Positions 45,326-53,451 of a stretch of 64,000 nt of DNA are shown here, in pieces. The stretch is from Acidobacteriota bacterium (GTDB lineage: Bacteria; Acidobacteriota; Thermoanaerobaculia; Multivoradales; Multivoraceae). Numbering within the stretch: position 1 is the stretch's first letter; each line of letters starts with the position of its first letter. The notes beneath the pieces were generated by a model, which was not told where the DNA came from, searched no databases, and worked only from the letters and a program-made list of their open reading frames with translations. The DNA lies in assembly GCA_003388555.1 (NCBI GenBank), contig QQVD01000031.1, positions 62,001 to 126,000 on the forward strand, in the 5' to 3' direction. The position numbers and the translations under genes are program-made.

Positions 45326-45563
45326 GGGCGCTCCCCGGGTCTCTGGGTTCGTCGCGAGCGGGCGCGAGCGGGCGACGGCGTCGTCGAGCGAGCTCGCGTA
45401 TCAGCTCCGCTAGGATCGCAGGCGACAAGAGACAGGGCAAGCGGGGGAGCGGCGAGGCTGACGACGATGCCCATCTGGGGCGGCGTGAGGCGCTGCCATT
45501 CTGAGTCCCAGCGCAGCTTCCTGACCAGATGGCGCTCAAGGTCAACTGAACGGGAGCACTGGC

Positions 45564-46055
45564 ATGTCGATGATCGGCAACTACCGGCGCGTCGAGAAGC
45601 AGCGTCTCGACGCGCTTCTCTCGGATCTGGACGGCCTGGCCGAGTTCCTCTACCCGGAGTCGGAAGAAGACCCTAGTCGTTATCTGGACATCGACAAGAG
45701 CTGGCACCTGATCCACTTCCTCCTCAACAGAGAAACCTGGGAAGGGGAGTGGCCGTTGTCGGCAGTCGTATTCGGTGGGGTCGAACTGGGAGAGGAGGAC
45801 ATGGGCTACGGCCCGGCTCGCTACCTGCGACCAGAGGAGGTCGGCGAAGTGGCGTCGGCTCTGTCCGCAATACCGGCTTCCGATCTTCTTGAACGTTGGA
45901 ACTCGAGCGCGATCGCAGCTGCCGAGATCTATCCCGGCTTCTGGGCTGGAGGATCCGATGATCGGGAGTACATCCGCAGCAACTACGAGTCGCTGCGCGA
46001 GTTCTTCCGAGCGGCTGCATTATCCGGCGAGGCCATGATCCTCTACGTGAGCTGA
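45564..46055 (+). CDS. DUF1877 (YfbM-like) protein
   Basis: A 163-residue soluble protein. ATG 45564 follows GGGAG. It has the family features: MSMIGNYRRV start, DIDKSWHLIHFLL (about 50), a GG-rich segment before GYGPARYLRPEEV, and the NYESLREFFRAAA C-terminal helix. The length is that of the family. YfbM has a known fold but no assigned reaction. It is immediately upstream of the decayed RiPP locus, probably by chance. Confidence 0.88.
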   Translation: MSMIGNYRRVEKQRLDALLSDLDGLAEFLYPESEEDPSRYLDIDKSWHLIHFLLNRETWEGEWPLSAVVFGGVELGEEDMGYGPARYLRPEEVGEVASALSAIPASDLLERWNSSAIAAAEIYPGFWAGGSDDREYIRSNYESLREFFRAAALSGEAMILYVS

Positions 46056-46231
46056 GAATCGACATCGGTGGGGAGCTGAGTCGAGCCACACGGGGTATTG
46101 GCTGACAGTGAGAGCAGCGGCGGAGAGACATAGCTGCGCCGGCTGGGAGGTCGAGGGGGTTCAGCCGCCCCTTCTCCGAGGCTCGGCTACTCTGGAACCA
46201 GACCACGTGACGGGACAGAAGGGAGGCGAAG

Positions 46232-46567
46232 ATGTCGGTCTAATCGGCCCCTCAGCTCTACATCGATCTGCTTGAGGACCGGGAGCTCGCACGGCAGGTC
46301 TACGCGCTCGAGGACCGGAAGGAGCGGTGGCAGCTGCTGTCGAGCCGTGGCTACGACTTCACCGAGGGCGAGTGGAACGAGGTGCAGAGGGACGCCCAAC
46401 GCATCATCGAGGCCGCCGGCGAGCTGAGCGACGAGGACCCCGAGTCGGTGAGCGGTGGAGTCACCTTCAGCCCCAACACCTGATTGAGCGGCCCCAGCCT
46501 GCAGCAGGCCCAGATCGATCCGCCGCCGATCCGGGCGTTGTACGGCGTCGCGATGCCCGGCAGCTGA
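46232..46567 (+). pseudogene. Nif11-leader RiPP precursor, interrupted by two stop codons
   Basis: ATG 46232 has a good GGGAGG site 7 nt upstream. The frame reads MSV, then TAA (46241, codon 4), then a full Nif11 leader: SAPQLYIDLLEDRELARQV, ALEDRKERWQLLSSRGYDFT, EGEWNEVQ..., LSDEDPESVSGG, whose double Gly is at codons 75-76. TAA sits where Nif11 peptides commonly have Glu (GAA), so a single substitution explains it. After SGGVTFSPNT comes TGA (46481), and the same frame continues through LSGPSLQQAQIDPPPIRALYGVAMPGS to TGA 46565. The LYG (Tyr104) fits the XYG motif of splicease substrates. The radical SAM gene follows directly. Confidence 0.75.
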
Positions 46568-46597
46568 GGCTAGGCGGTCTGCCGAGGCCCGCGAAAG

Positions 46598-48002
46598 GTG
46601 ATCCGCACCACCTACTGCGTCTGGGAGCTGACGCTCCAGTGCAACCTCGCCTGCGCGCACTGTGGTTCGCGGGCCGGCACCCGGCGCCATGATGAGTTGA
46701 GCACCGAGGAGGCGCTCGACGTCGTCTGTCAGCTCGCGGAAGTGGGCGTGCGCGAGGTGACGCTCATCGGCGGCGAGGCATGGCTGCGTCGGGACTGGCT
46801 CGAGATCGCCGCTGCGATCGTCGCGCACGGCATGACCGTCGAGCTGGGCACCGGCGGCTACGGCATCTCGGCCGAGGCTGCCCGTCGCATGGCCGAGGCC
46901 GGCCTCGCCCTGGTGTCGGTTTCTGTCGACGGACTGGCGGAGAGCCACGACCGTCAGCGCGCCCGCCCCGGCTCCTTCGACGCCTGCTTCGATTCGCTCG
47001 AGCACCTGGCCTCGGCCTCGCTCCCCACCGCGGTCAACACGCAGATCAACCGGCTCAGCCTTCCCGATCAGCCTCGGCTCCACGAACGCCTGTTGGACGC
47101 CGGCGTGCAGGCTTGGCAGTGGGGGTTGACAGTGCCCATGGGACGGGCGGTGGAACAGGCCGACTGGCTGCTGCAGCCGGCCGAGCTGGTGGAGGCCTAT
47201 GAGGTCCTGGCGGTGGTCGCGCGTCAGGCAGAATTCGATGGGCTCAGGATCCAGGCTGGCAACAACATCGGCTACTACGGACCGTACGAGCGACTGCTCC
47301 GCGGTCACTCCCTCGGAGACCGCAGCATCTGGCAGGGGTGCCACGCCGGTCTCAGCTCCTCGGACTGGAGGCGGACGGCACGGTGAAGGCATGCCCGTCT
47401 CTGCCCACCACGGCCTACCGTGCCGGCAACGTCCGCGAGACGCCGCTGCGGGAGCTGCTCGAGACGGCTCCCGAGCTCGCCTTCAAAGCGGGACGTTCGG
47501 GGTCCCGCGGCGGCCTGTGGGGCTTCTGCGGTGGCTGCGACTACGCACCCCTGTGCCGGGGCGGCTGCAACTGGACCTCGCACGTCTTCTTCGGGCGGCG
47601 CGGCAACAACGTCTACTGCCATCACCGCGCACTCGAGCTGCGTCGTCGGGGCCGGCGCGAGCGGGTGGTGCTGATCGAGCAGGAAGCGATCGTCCCTTCG
47701 ACCACGGTCGTTTCGCGATCGTCGAGGAGCCGGTCGACGCCGCTTGGCCCAGGCGCGATCCGCTGCGGTTCTCGCTCGATCAGGTCCGCTGGCCGAGGCG
47801 GTTCTCCGAGCGACCCGTGCCGCCGCCGGCCGCGGGCGGGGTCGGGGAACCGTCTCTGCAGACACCGCCGGCGGCGCCGACTGCACTTGGTTCTCGTCCA
47901 GCGCTCGAGCTGGCCCCGCGACTCGGTGAGCGCGAGGCGTTCCGGAGCCAGTTCGAGCGAACCGTCGCCCTGCGTGGCGTCGCCGCCCTCCTCGACGACT
48001 GA
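46598..48002 (+). pseudogene. Radical SAM/SPASM RiPP maturase with two frameshifts
   Basis: GTG 46598 begins VIRTTYCVWELTLQCNLACAHCGSR: the CxxxCxxC [4Fe-4S] motif is Cys15, Cys19, Cys22. The core continues with EVTLIGGEAWLRRD (GGE) and VSVSVDG. The frame is lost near 47353: 'GCHAGL' continues as 'QLLGLEADGTVKACPSLP' one base back. It then runs through the SPASM cysteines (FCGGCDYAPLCRGGCNW, YCHH) until about 47687, where a second one-base shift is needed to reach DRPFDHGRFAIVEEPVDAAW, ending at TGA 48002. Joined, it would be about 468 residues, normal for the family. Both faults look like single-base losses. Such enzymes modify Nif11-leader peptides, so it is the partner of the broken precursor. 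Confidence 0.8.
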
Positions 48003-48330
48003 CCTCCGGTCCGAGGCGCTGGAGGTCGCCGAGGCCGGGACGGCGCGCTGCAGCAGAGAGGCCGTCGGGCTGCCGTCCCGGCGCGTGCTCCGGGATGTCC
48101 TCCAGTGCGCGCGGCGGCCGGCGAGCTCCGGCCGGCCCAGAGAACCGTTGCTTCAGGCACAGGGAGGGCACAGGGGGCACACTGGGTGCCAGGGGCCTGG
48201 GAAGACCACGCGACTGCGGTCTCTGTCGCGTTCGCAAGTGTAGAGTGCCCGCGCGCGGGCCCGAACCCCTCAGGTCTGGATTCGGAGCCGCACGCAGGAT
48301 TCGCCGGGTTGACCGCCGCACGGAGGTCGC
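48003..48330. other. Region downstream of the radical SAM pseudogene
   Basis: 328 nt. It shows short G-rich irregular repeats near 48155-48200 and no convincing start plus conserved peptide. It may hold a remnant of an accessory gene of the RiPP locus, but I could not support one. Confidence 0.4.
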
Positions 48331-48708
48331 ATGCCGAAGCCATCGAGGATCGAACCGGTCCACATCCGTGCAGCCGATTGGCTGAGGGCCCAGGATCCGC
48401 CTCGCGGAGCGCAGGAGGGGTTTCACTTCGGGACCCAGTGCGTGGTCATCCGCTACAGCACAGACATGGTCGGCGAAGGCCCGCGGCTGCACGTGCACCC
48501 GTACGACGAGATCTTCCACGTGCTCGAGGGCCGGGCGGAGTTCACCGTCGGTGAGCGCCGGTTCGAGGCGGGACCCGGCGACCTGGTGATCGGCCCGGCC
48601 AACGTGCCGCACGCCTACGTCAACCTCGGGCCGGGTCGACTGGACTCGGTGGACTTCCATCTCAGCGACCGGTGGATCCAGTACGACCTGCCGCGCCAGA
48701 GCTCGTGA
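48331..48708 (+). CDS. Cupin-domain protein
   Basis: A 125-residue single-domain cupin. Motif 1: GPRLHVHPYDEIFHVLEGRAEFTVG, with two His and the Asp/Glu ligands (HxHx3-4E type); motif 2: GPANVPHAYVNLGPG with the third His. It would bind a metal ion; these small proteins act as isomerases, dioxygenases or sugar-binding sensors. ATG 48331 begins the conserved region; its ribosome site is weak (GGAGG 9 nt upstream). The gene is intact, unlike the RiPP genes before it. Confidence 0.85.
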   Translation: MPKPSRIEPVHIRAADWLRAQDPPRGAQEGFHFGTQCVVIRYSTDMVGEGPRLHVHPYDEIFHVLEGRAEFTVGERRFEAGPGDLVIGPANVPHAYVNLGPGRLDSVDFHLSDRWIQYDLPRQSS

Positions 48709-48904
48709 GCTCGTCTGACAGAGAGCCTCTTGGACCTGGGGCCCTCAGACTCCATGGTCTGACGCCGTCCGCGCCGCGCGTACGGGACACTAGAATGAGT
48801 TCGGGCGCCCCGTGTCGCTCTACGGCTCATGGAGACGGGAGCTGGGGCATAGGCGAGAGCCTGGGCGGTGCCCAGCCACAGAGAGTCGCTCGGAAAGGAA
48901 GTGC

Positions 48905-49117
48905 ATGATGGCCAGGTCGAAGGGTCCGAATGTCGGCATCAAGCTACTGGCCGCCGGGATCGTGCTGGGGATCGGTGCGGCCATCCAGGTGACGCAGAAC
49001 GAGCCCAGTTCGCCGCTGCTGATACCGGCGACGATCCTGATCGGACTCGGAGCCAAGATCCTGTGGCGCCGAGACGCCGCCGAGATGGCTGCTGGTTCGC
49101 GAGGATCCAGCTCCTGA
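48905..49117 (+). CDS. Small two-helix membrane protein
   Basis: A 70-residue protein. ATG 48905 follows an AAAGGAAG site (a second ATG is at 48908). Two hydrophobic helices (about 10-27 and 36-52) are joined by TQNEPSSP. A short polar tail follows. No family recognised; the intact start signal and typical length argue that it is real. Confidence 0.55.
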   Translation: MMARSKGPNVGIKLLAAGIVLGIGAAIQVTQNEPSSPLLIPATILIGLGAKILWRRDAAEMAAGSRGSSS

Positions 49118-49170
49118 AAGAGGGGTCGGGCGACGGCCGCGTTGCTGGTTGCGGGACCGAGCCGAAGGGT

Positions 49171-49235
49171 CGACGCCCTTGGTGCAGGACGGCCTGGACG
49201 CAACGCGTGGATTCCGGGTCTACGCCCCGAATGAC
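49171..49235 (+). repeat. Dispersed palindromic repeat, copy 1
   Basis: 65 nt nearly identical to 50718-50782 (five differences). It contains ATTCCGGG (49211-49218) facing CCCCGAAT (49225-49232), a hairpin with one mismatch, and ends in ATGAC. Similarity trails on for about 25 nt further. The rest of the 318-nt gap 49118-49435 shows no gene. Confidence 0.85.
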
Positions 49236-49435
49236 AGAGATTTGGAAGGAGAGTCGAGTCGTTGTTGATCGTCCCAAGGGGACTCAGACTTCCTGGTACA
49301 GGTAGAACCTCGCACGCTGCCACCGATTCATGGATAGGCCTTCTGACCGTGGTGACCGTTCGTCCGCAGATACGGCCTAGACGGCTTCCCGCACGGCCTG
49401 ATGGCGGCGGCGCAAGACTGATCGCGGAGTTGGCG

Positions 49436-50596
49436 ATGAAGGCGTCGGTTCTGCTCGTTGCACTCTCCGGACTGCTGTCCGCAGCCGCCGGTGCCACCGT
49501 CTTGGTCAGCGTCTCGGACCTGGTGGAGGGAGCGCTACGGGACCTCGAAGCCGCCAGTCCACAGGAGCGCTATGCCGCGACGGTCGTGTTCCGGGAGTAT
49601 CCCGAGGCTGCTTCAGGGCACCACGCGCGGATCGCTCCCGCGCTCCGCGATGGGGATTGGGTGGTGCGGCTGGGTGCGGCTCGCGCGTTCGAGGAGATCG
49701 TCGGCTACGAGGCCAGTCCTGCGGTACTCACGGCGCTTGCGCAGCTTCTTCGAGACTCCTCTCAGGAAGTCAGGGCCGCAGCGAGCTTCGCGTTGGCTGC
49801 CGTGGGTTCCGGTCCTGCGGAGACTCGGGCGCCGCTTCTCGAAGGGGCGGAGAGTGGCTCCGAGTATCTGGCTGTTGGGAGTTGTCTGGCTCTTCACCGC
49901 CTCTTCCCGACGACTGCCGCGGACGCGTGCGATGGACCGACGACGAGCGCCAGGGCTTCCGAGCTGCTCTGGCTCGCTCTCGACGACGAGCAGCGATGGG
50001 GAGAGGAGGACCGGCGGGAAGGGGCGTGCGAGGAAGGTTCCTGGACGGAGGAGGACTGGAAGGAACCGCTGTCTGTCACTGCGGCGAGGCTTGCCCGGGC
50101 CGCAGCGGTACTCGACGCGTCTCAGGCCAATGGGCTGGTTCACCGACTGGCCCGAAGACACGAAGACGGTTCCTTCGCCGCGCTTTCTGCAGGGCGCGCG
50201 ATGTCCCCGTATCTCGTCGACCACTACGAGGACTGGACCTCTGATCTCCACGTCGGGTCATTGGAGGAGCGGCGACTGGCGATCGTCTCGATCGGCGTTC
50301 TGGGAATCGTCACCCCCGACGCCGTCGCGTCTCTGGGATCTCTCTTGTTCGAACCGGGTTTGGCCGCCGACGCTGCTCGGACCCTCAGGCTTCTGGGTCC
50401 GGGAGCCCAGGCCGCGGTTCCCAGCCTGGAGGTAGCCGTGCTCGAGGGCTCGGACGTGGCCCTGCGCAGAATGGCGGTTCTAGCGCTGATCGACATCGAT
50501 GCCGAGACCGCCTCGGATCTGGCATCTCGGCTCGCGAGCCGTGACGAGCCGTTCGCTCGGTGGCTGCAGAGAGCAGTCTTGCTGTCTCGCTTCTGA
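49436..50596 (+). CDS. Exported HEAT-repeat protein
   Basis: A 386-residue protein. ATG 49436 opens a short signal peptide (MKASVLLVALSGLLSAAAGA). HEAT-like helix pairs follow: RIAPALRDGDWVVRLGAARAFEEI, LAQLLRDSSQEVRAAASFALA, and near the end LGSLLFEPGLAADAARTLRLLG and VAVLEGSDVALRRMAVLALID. These repeats mediate protein contacts. There is an acidic insert, about 170-230, with Cys residues. No enzyme domain. GC content is lower than in its neighbours. Function unknown. Confidence 0.75.
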   Translation: MKASVLLVALSGLLSAAAGATVLVSVSDLVEGALRDLEAASPQERYAATVVFREYPEAASGHHARIAPALRDGDWVVRLGAARAFEEIVGYEASPAVLTALAQLLRDSSQEVRAAASFALAAVGSGPAETRAPLLEGAESGSEYLAVGSCLALHRLFPTTAADACDGPTTSARASELLWLALDDEQRWGEEDRREGACEEGSWTEEDWKEPLSVTAARLARAAAVLDASQANGLVHRLARRHEDGSFAALSAGRAMSPYLVDHYEDWTSDLHVGSLEERRLAIVSIGVLGIVTPDAVASLGSLLFEPGLAADAARTLRLLGPGAQAAVPSLEVAVLEGSDVALRRMAVLALIDIDAETASDLASRLASRDEPFARWLQRAVLLSRF

Positions 50597-50717
50597 GCCC
50601 GTTGCTGGTCCGCTAGCTCGGGTCTCCCTGGGATTCGATCGTACGGTCTACGCGGCGGGATGAGGTGCTGTCGAGATGGCGACGAGGTCGTGCGGTCTTC
50701 GGCCTGGGCGCCACGTC

Positions 50718-50782
50718 CGACGCCATTGGTGCAGGACGGCTTGGACGCAACGCGTGGATTCCGGGTCTTTGCCCGGAATGAC
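50718..50782 (+). repeat. Dispersed palindromic repeat, copy 2
   Basis: Matches 49171-49235. The hairpin is perfect here: ATTCCGGG (50758-50765) and CCCGGAAT (50772-50779) around a 6-nt loop. It lies in the 356-nt gap 50597-50952, in which I see no gene; the end of the gap is a pyrimidine-rich stretch. Confidence 0.87.
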
Positions 50783-50952
50783 TTTGGTTTGGAGAGTGTG
50801 TCGAGGCGCGCCGTGGCTTCCCCTCGAATCAAACCAGCGCCCCGGCACCCGGCACCTGGTAGCTCGATGTCGTCGAACCGGTAGTTCGAAGTGATCGAAT
50901 CGCCCTCATCTCTCTCACTCCCTCTGCCTCGCCTACGACGCGAGGCTGGTCT

Positions 50953-53451
50953 CTACGACAGCGCCTCCACCACCTGCCGCGCCTCCGCCGACTGCAACAG
51001 CTCCGGCGCCTCGCGGCGCAGTCGCTCGACGGCACGCTCGGCGCGGCGGCGGTCGCCGGCGGCGAGAGCGATGCGGGCGTCGAGGAGGAGGAGGTCGGGG
51101 GTGAGGGCGGCTCGTGGGAAGCGGTCGAGGGTCTGGAGGGCCTCGGCGAGCTGACCCGCGGCGGCGAGCAGGGTGGCGAGCTGGGCGCAGGCGTCGGGGT
51201 CCTCGGGCAGGAGCTGGTGGGCGCGGCGGGCGTGGGCGAGGGCCTCGCCACTGCGGCCGAGGGCGTCGAGCCAGAGGGCGAGGTCGAAGTGGGCGGCGCC
51301 GTCGCCTGGACGCTGCTCGACGAGGGTCTCGAGGATCTGCACGGCGCGCTGCGCACGGCCGGCCTCGCCGTAAGCGCGGGCCAGGAGAGCGGTCGCGTCG
51401 CGGTCCTCGGGGTCGACGGCGCGGGCGCGCGCGAGGTGGGGGATGGCGGCCTCGGGGGAGCCGAGCGCGGCCTCGAGGCTGGCGAGGTTCTTGAGCGCCT
51501 CGGTGCGCTCGGGCGCCAGCTCGGCGGCGCGCTGGAAGTGCCTTCGCGCCGCGGCTCGCTCGCCGCGCTGCGCCGCGAGCGAGCCGAGGTGGTTGTGCAC
51601 CCGTTCGTCGCCGGGGGCCAGCTCGCGGGCCTCGCCGAGGTGCCGTGAGGCGGCGGTGAAGTCGCGCAGCCGCAGCTCGGCCAGGCCCAGGTTGAGCAGG
51701 GCGTCGAGTCGCAGGCGCGGGTCGGACGTGCTCTCGGTCTGCACCAGCGGCGCCAGCCGAGCCTGGGCCGCCGTGGCGTCGCCGGCGGCGAGATCGAGCG
51801 CGGCGAGGTTGTTGAGGGTGGGGCCGTGGCCGGGCCGGAGGGCGAGCGCGCGTTCGAAGTGGCGGCGTGCAGCGTCGGGCCGTCCCGCGGCGCTCGCCGC
51901 CAGGCCGAGGTCGTAGCGCAGCCCGGCGTCGTCGGGGAAGCGCTGCAGCCCTGCCTCGAGCAGCGGAAGCGCTTCGCGGCCGCGGCCGAGGTTGAGCAGG
52001 GCGAGGGCGAGGCGCTGCGGCCAGGCGGCGACGTCGGGCTCGAGCTCGATGCGCTTGCGGAAGCCGTCGAGGGCGATCTCGAGGTCCTTGCGCGCCGCGG
52101 CGCGGCGCAGCGCCGGCCGCTGGGTCTCGTCGGCGGCGAAGACCTTGATCCAGACGTCGGCCATCTCGTCGCTGCTGTCGGGGCCCCAGAGCACCCGGCG
52201 CGGCGGCGCGTGCGGATTGCGCACGTTGGCGGCGGAGTTCTCGTAGCCGATCTCGAGGTGCAGCACGGAGCCGGCGCTGAGCCTCAGGGGCTTCGTGTAG
52301 GTGTACTCGTCCTGCCAGTCGAAGTCCCAGTCGTCGATGCGCAGCAGTGGCAGATCGTCACCCTCCGGGGTCATCGCCCACACCCGGACCGTGCGCGCGA
52401 GGTCGTGGGCGTGGGGGTAGACCGAAACCGCCTCGACGTCGTAGGGCAGCTCGAACGAGTCGGCGACGGTCTGCAGGCCTTCCCTCGGCGCGAGATCGAT
52501 CGCGGTCGAGCCGAGGTGCACGGTCACCGGGCGACGGCGTGGCGGCCTATCGGTGAAGTGCAGCCCGATGCGTGGCGCCACCTGTTCCTCACGTCCGCTC
52601 GGCTGCACGTGCAGCTGCAGCACCAGGTCGGTGCCCTGCTCGATCTGCCACGCGGCGTCGGCCTCCAGGGCCCTCGCCGACTTGCCCGGCGTCCAGCCGA
52701 AGAAGTGGCCGCCGGGAGCCACCGCGCCGACCATGCCCTCGTAGCCCGGCTCCTCGGTGCGCGCGTCGAGCTCGCGCGCGGTGCCGGTGGAGTCGGCGAG
52801 AACGTTGGCGTGGTGGATGACGCCGCGGCTGCGGGGCGCCAGCTCGAGCGCCGCGACGTGGCGGCCGGCGAGGTGGGGAATCGGCAGCACGAAGTTGCGC
52901 ACCTGGTCCGCCCCCGCCGCGGGCAGCTCGAAGGGGGGATCGAGCTCGAGCACCACGTCGGGCTCGCCGAGCTGCCAGGCGCCGTCGGGGAAGGACGGCC
53001 GGGGCGGGGCCTCGCCGCCGCGCTCGAGCCCGCCGTCGCGCCAGCGCTGCAGAGCCAGGCGCTCGGAATCGTCGAGCACGCGGGCGGCGCGGAAGTCGCC
53101 GTAGCCGGCGACCGGCTTCCACGGTGGCATGTAGCCCGACTCGACGACGCCCAAGATCTGGTCGATGCGCCGCGCCGCGGCGTCGTAGCCGTCGAGCGGG
53201 AAGGGGCCGATGCCGCCGCTGCGGTGGCAGGGCAGGCAGTGTTCCCAGAGCACCGGGGCGACGTGCGAGGCGAAGGTGACGGTCGCCGAGGAGGTCAAGG
53301 CGACCGCGGCGTCGGCGGTCTCCTGATCCGAGGAATCGGCGCCGGAGCCCGCCGGCCCGCCGCAGCCGATCGCGGTGGCGATCAGCAGCGCGGCGAGCGC
53401 CTGGGAGAGTCTCTGGAGGCGGCCGGCGCTCAGGGCGTCGAAGAGCTCCAA
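50953..53451 (-). CDS. Cytochrome c / copper-monooxygenase-like / TPR lipoprotein
   Basis: An 832-residue protein from TTG 53451. The signal peptide ends in a lipobox (TAIGCGG, Cys about 30). Next is a haem-binding CLPCH (about residue 75) within a small cytochrome c-like domain with MPPW, a likely axial-ligand region. The middle (about 150-430) resembles the copper type II ascorbate-dependent monooxygenase fold (VIHHANVLAD and YPHAHDLA carry the candidate metal His). About 440-830 are eleven or so TPRs. Haem, oxygenase-like and TPR modules in one lipoprotein suggest an envelope oxidase scaffold; the substrate is unknown. TTG was the only start before the signal peptide, and it lies inside the upstream gene, which overlaps by 22 nt. 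Confidence 0.75.
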   Translation of the reverse strand: MELFDALSAGRLQRLSQALAALLIATAIGCGGPAGSGADSSDQETADAAVALTSSATVTFASHVAPVLWEHCLPCHRSGGIGPFPLDGYDAAARRIDQILGVVESGYMPPWKPVAGYGDFRAARVLDDSERLALQRWRDGGLERGGEAPPRPSFPDGAWQLGEPDVVLELDPPFELPAAGADQVRNFVLPIPHLAGRHVAALELAPRSRGVIHHANVLADSTGTARELDARTEEPGYEGMVGAVAPGGHFFGWTPGKSARALEADAAWQIEQGTDLVLQLHVQPSGREEQVAPRIGLHFTDRPPRRRPVTVHLGSTAIDLAPREGLQTVADSFELPYDVEAVSVYPHAHDLARTVRVWAMTPEGDDLPLLRIDDWDFDWQDEYTYTKPLRLSAGSVLHLEIGYENSAANVRNPHAPPRRVLWGPDSSDEMADVWIKVFAADETQRPALRRAAARKDLEIALDGFRKRIELEPDVAAWPQRLALALLNLGRGREALPLLEAGLQRFPDDAGLRYDLGLAASAAGRPDAARRHFERALALRPGHGPTLNNLAALDLAAGDATAAQARLAPLVQTESTSDPRLRLDALLNLGLAELRLRDFTAASRHLGEARELAPGDERVHNHLGSLAAQRGERAAARRHFQRAAELAPERTEALKNLASLEAALGSPEAAIPHLARARAVDPEDRDATALLARAYGEAGRAQRAVQILETLVEQRPGDGAAHFDLALWLDALGRSGEALAHARRAHQLLPEDPDACAQLATLLAAAGQLAEALQTLDRFPRAALTPDLLLLDARIALAAGDRRRAERAVERLRREAPELLQSAEARQVVEALS

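Noticed and set aside
46481-46483. TGA between the RiPP leader and core read as selenocysteine
   Set aside because: The genome appears to decode UGA at 42001, so it was considered. The following sequence gives a GCCTG/CAGGC hairpin but no GGU-type loop at the right distance, and the TAA three codons into the gene shows general decay.
48003-48330. Extra gene of the RiPP locus
   Set aside because: A frame with an LRSEALEVAEAGTARC-like segment exists, but it has no start, ribosome site or recognisable family.
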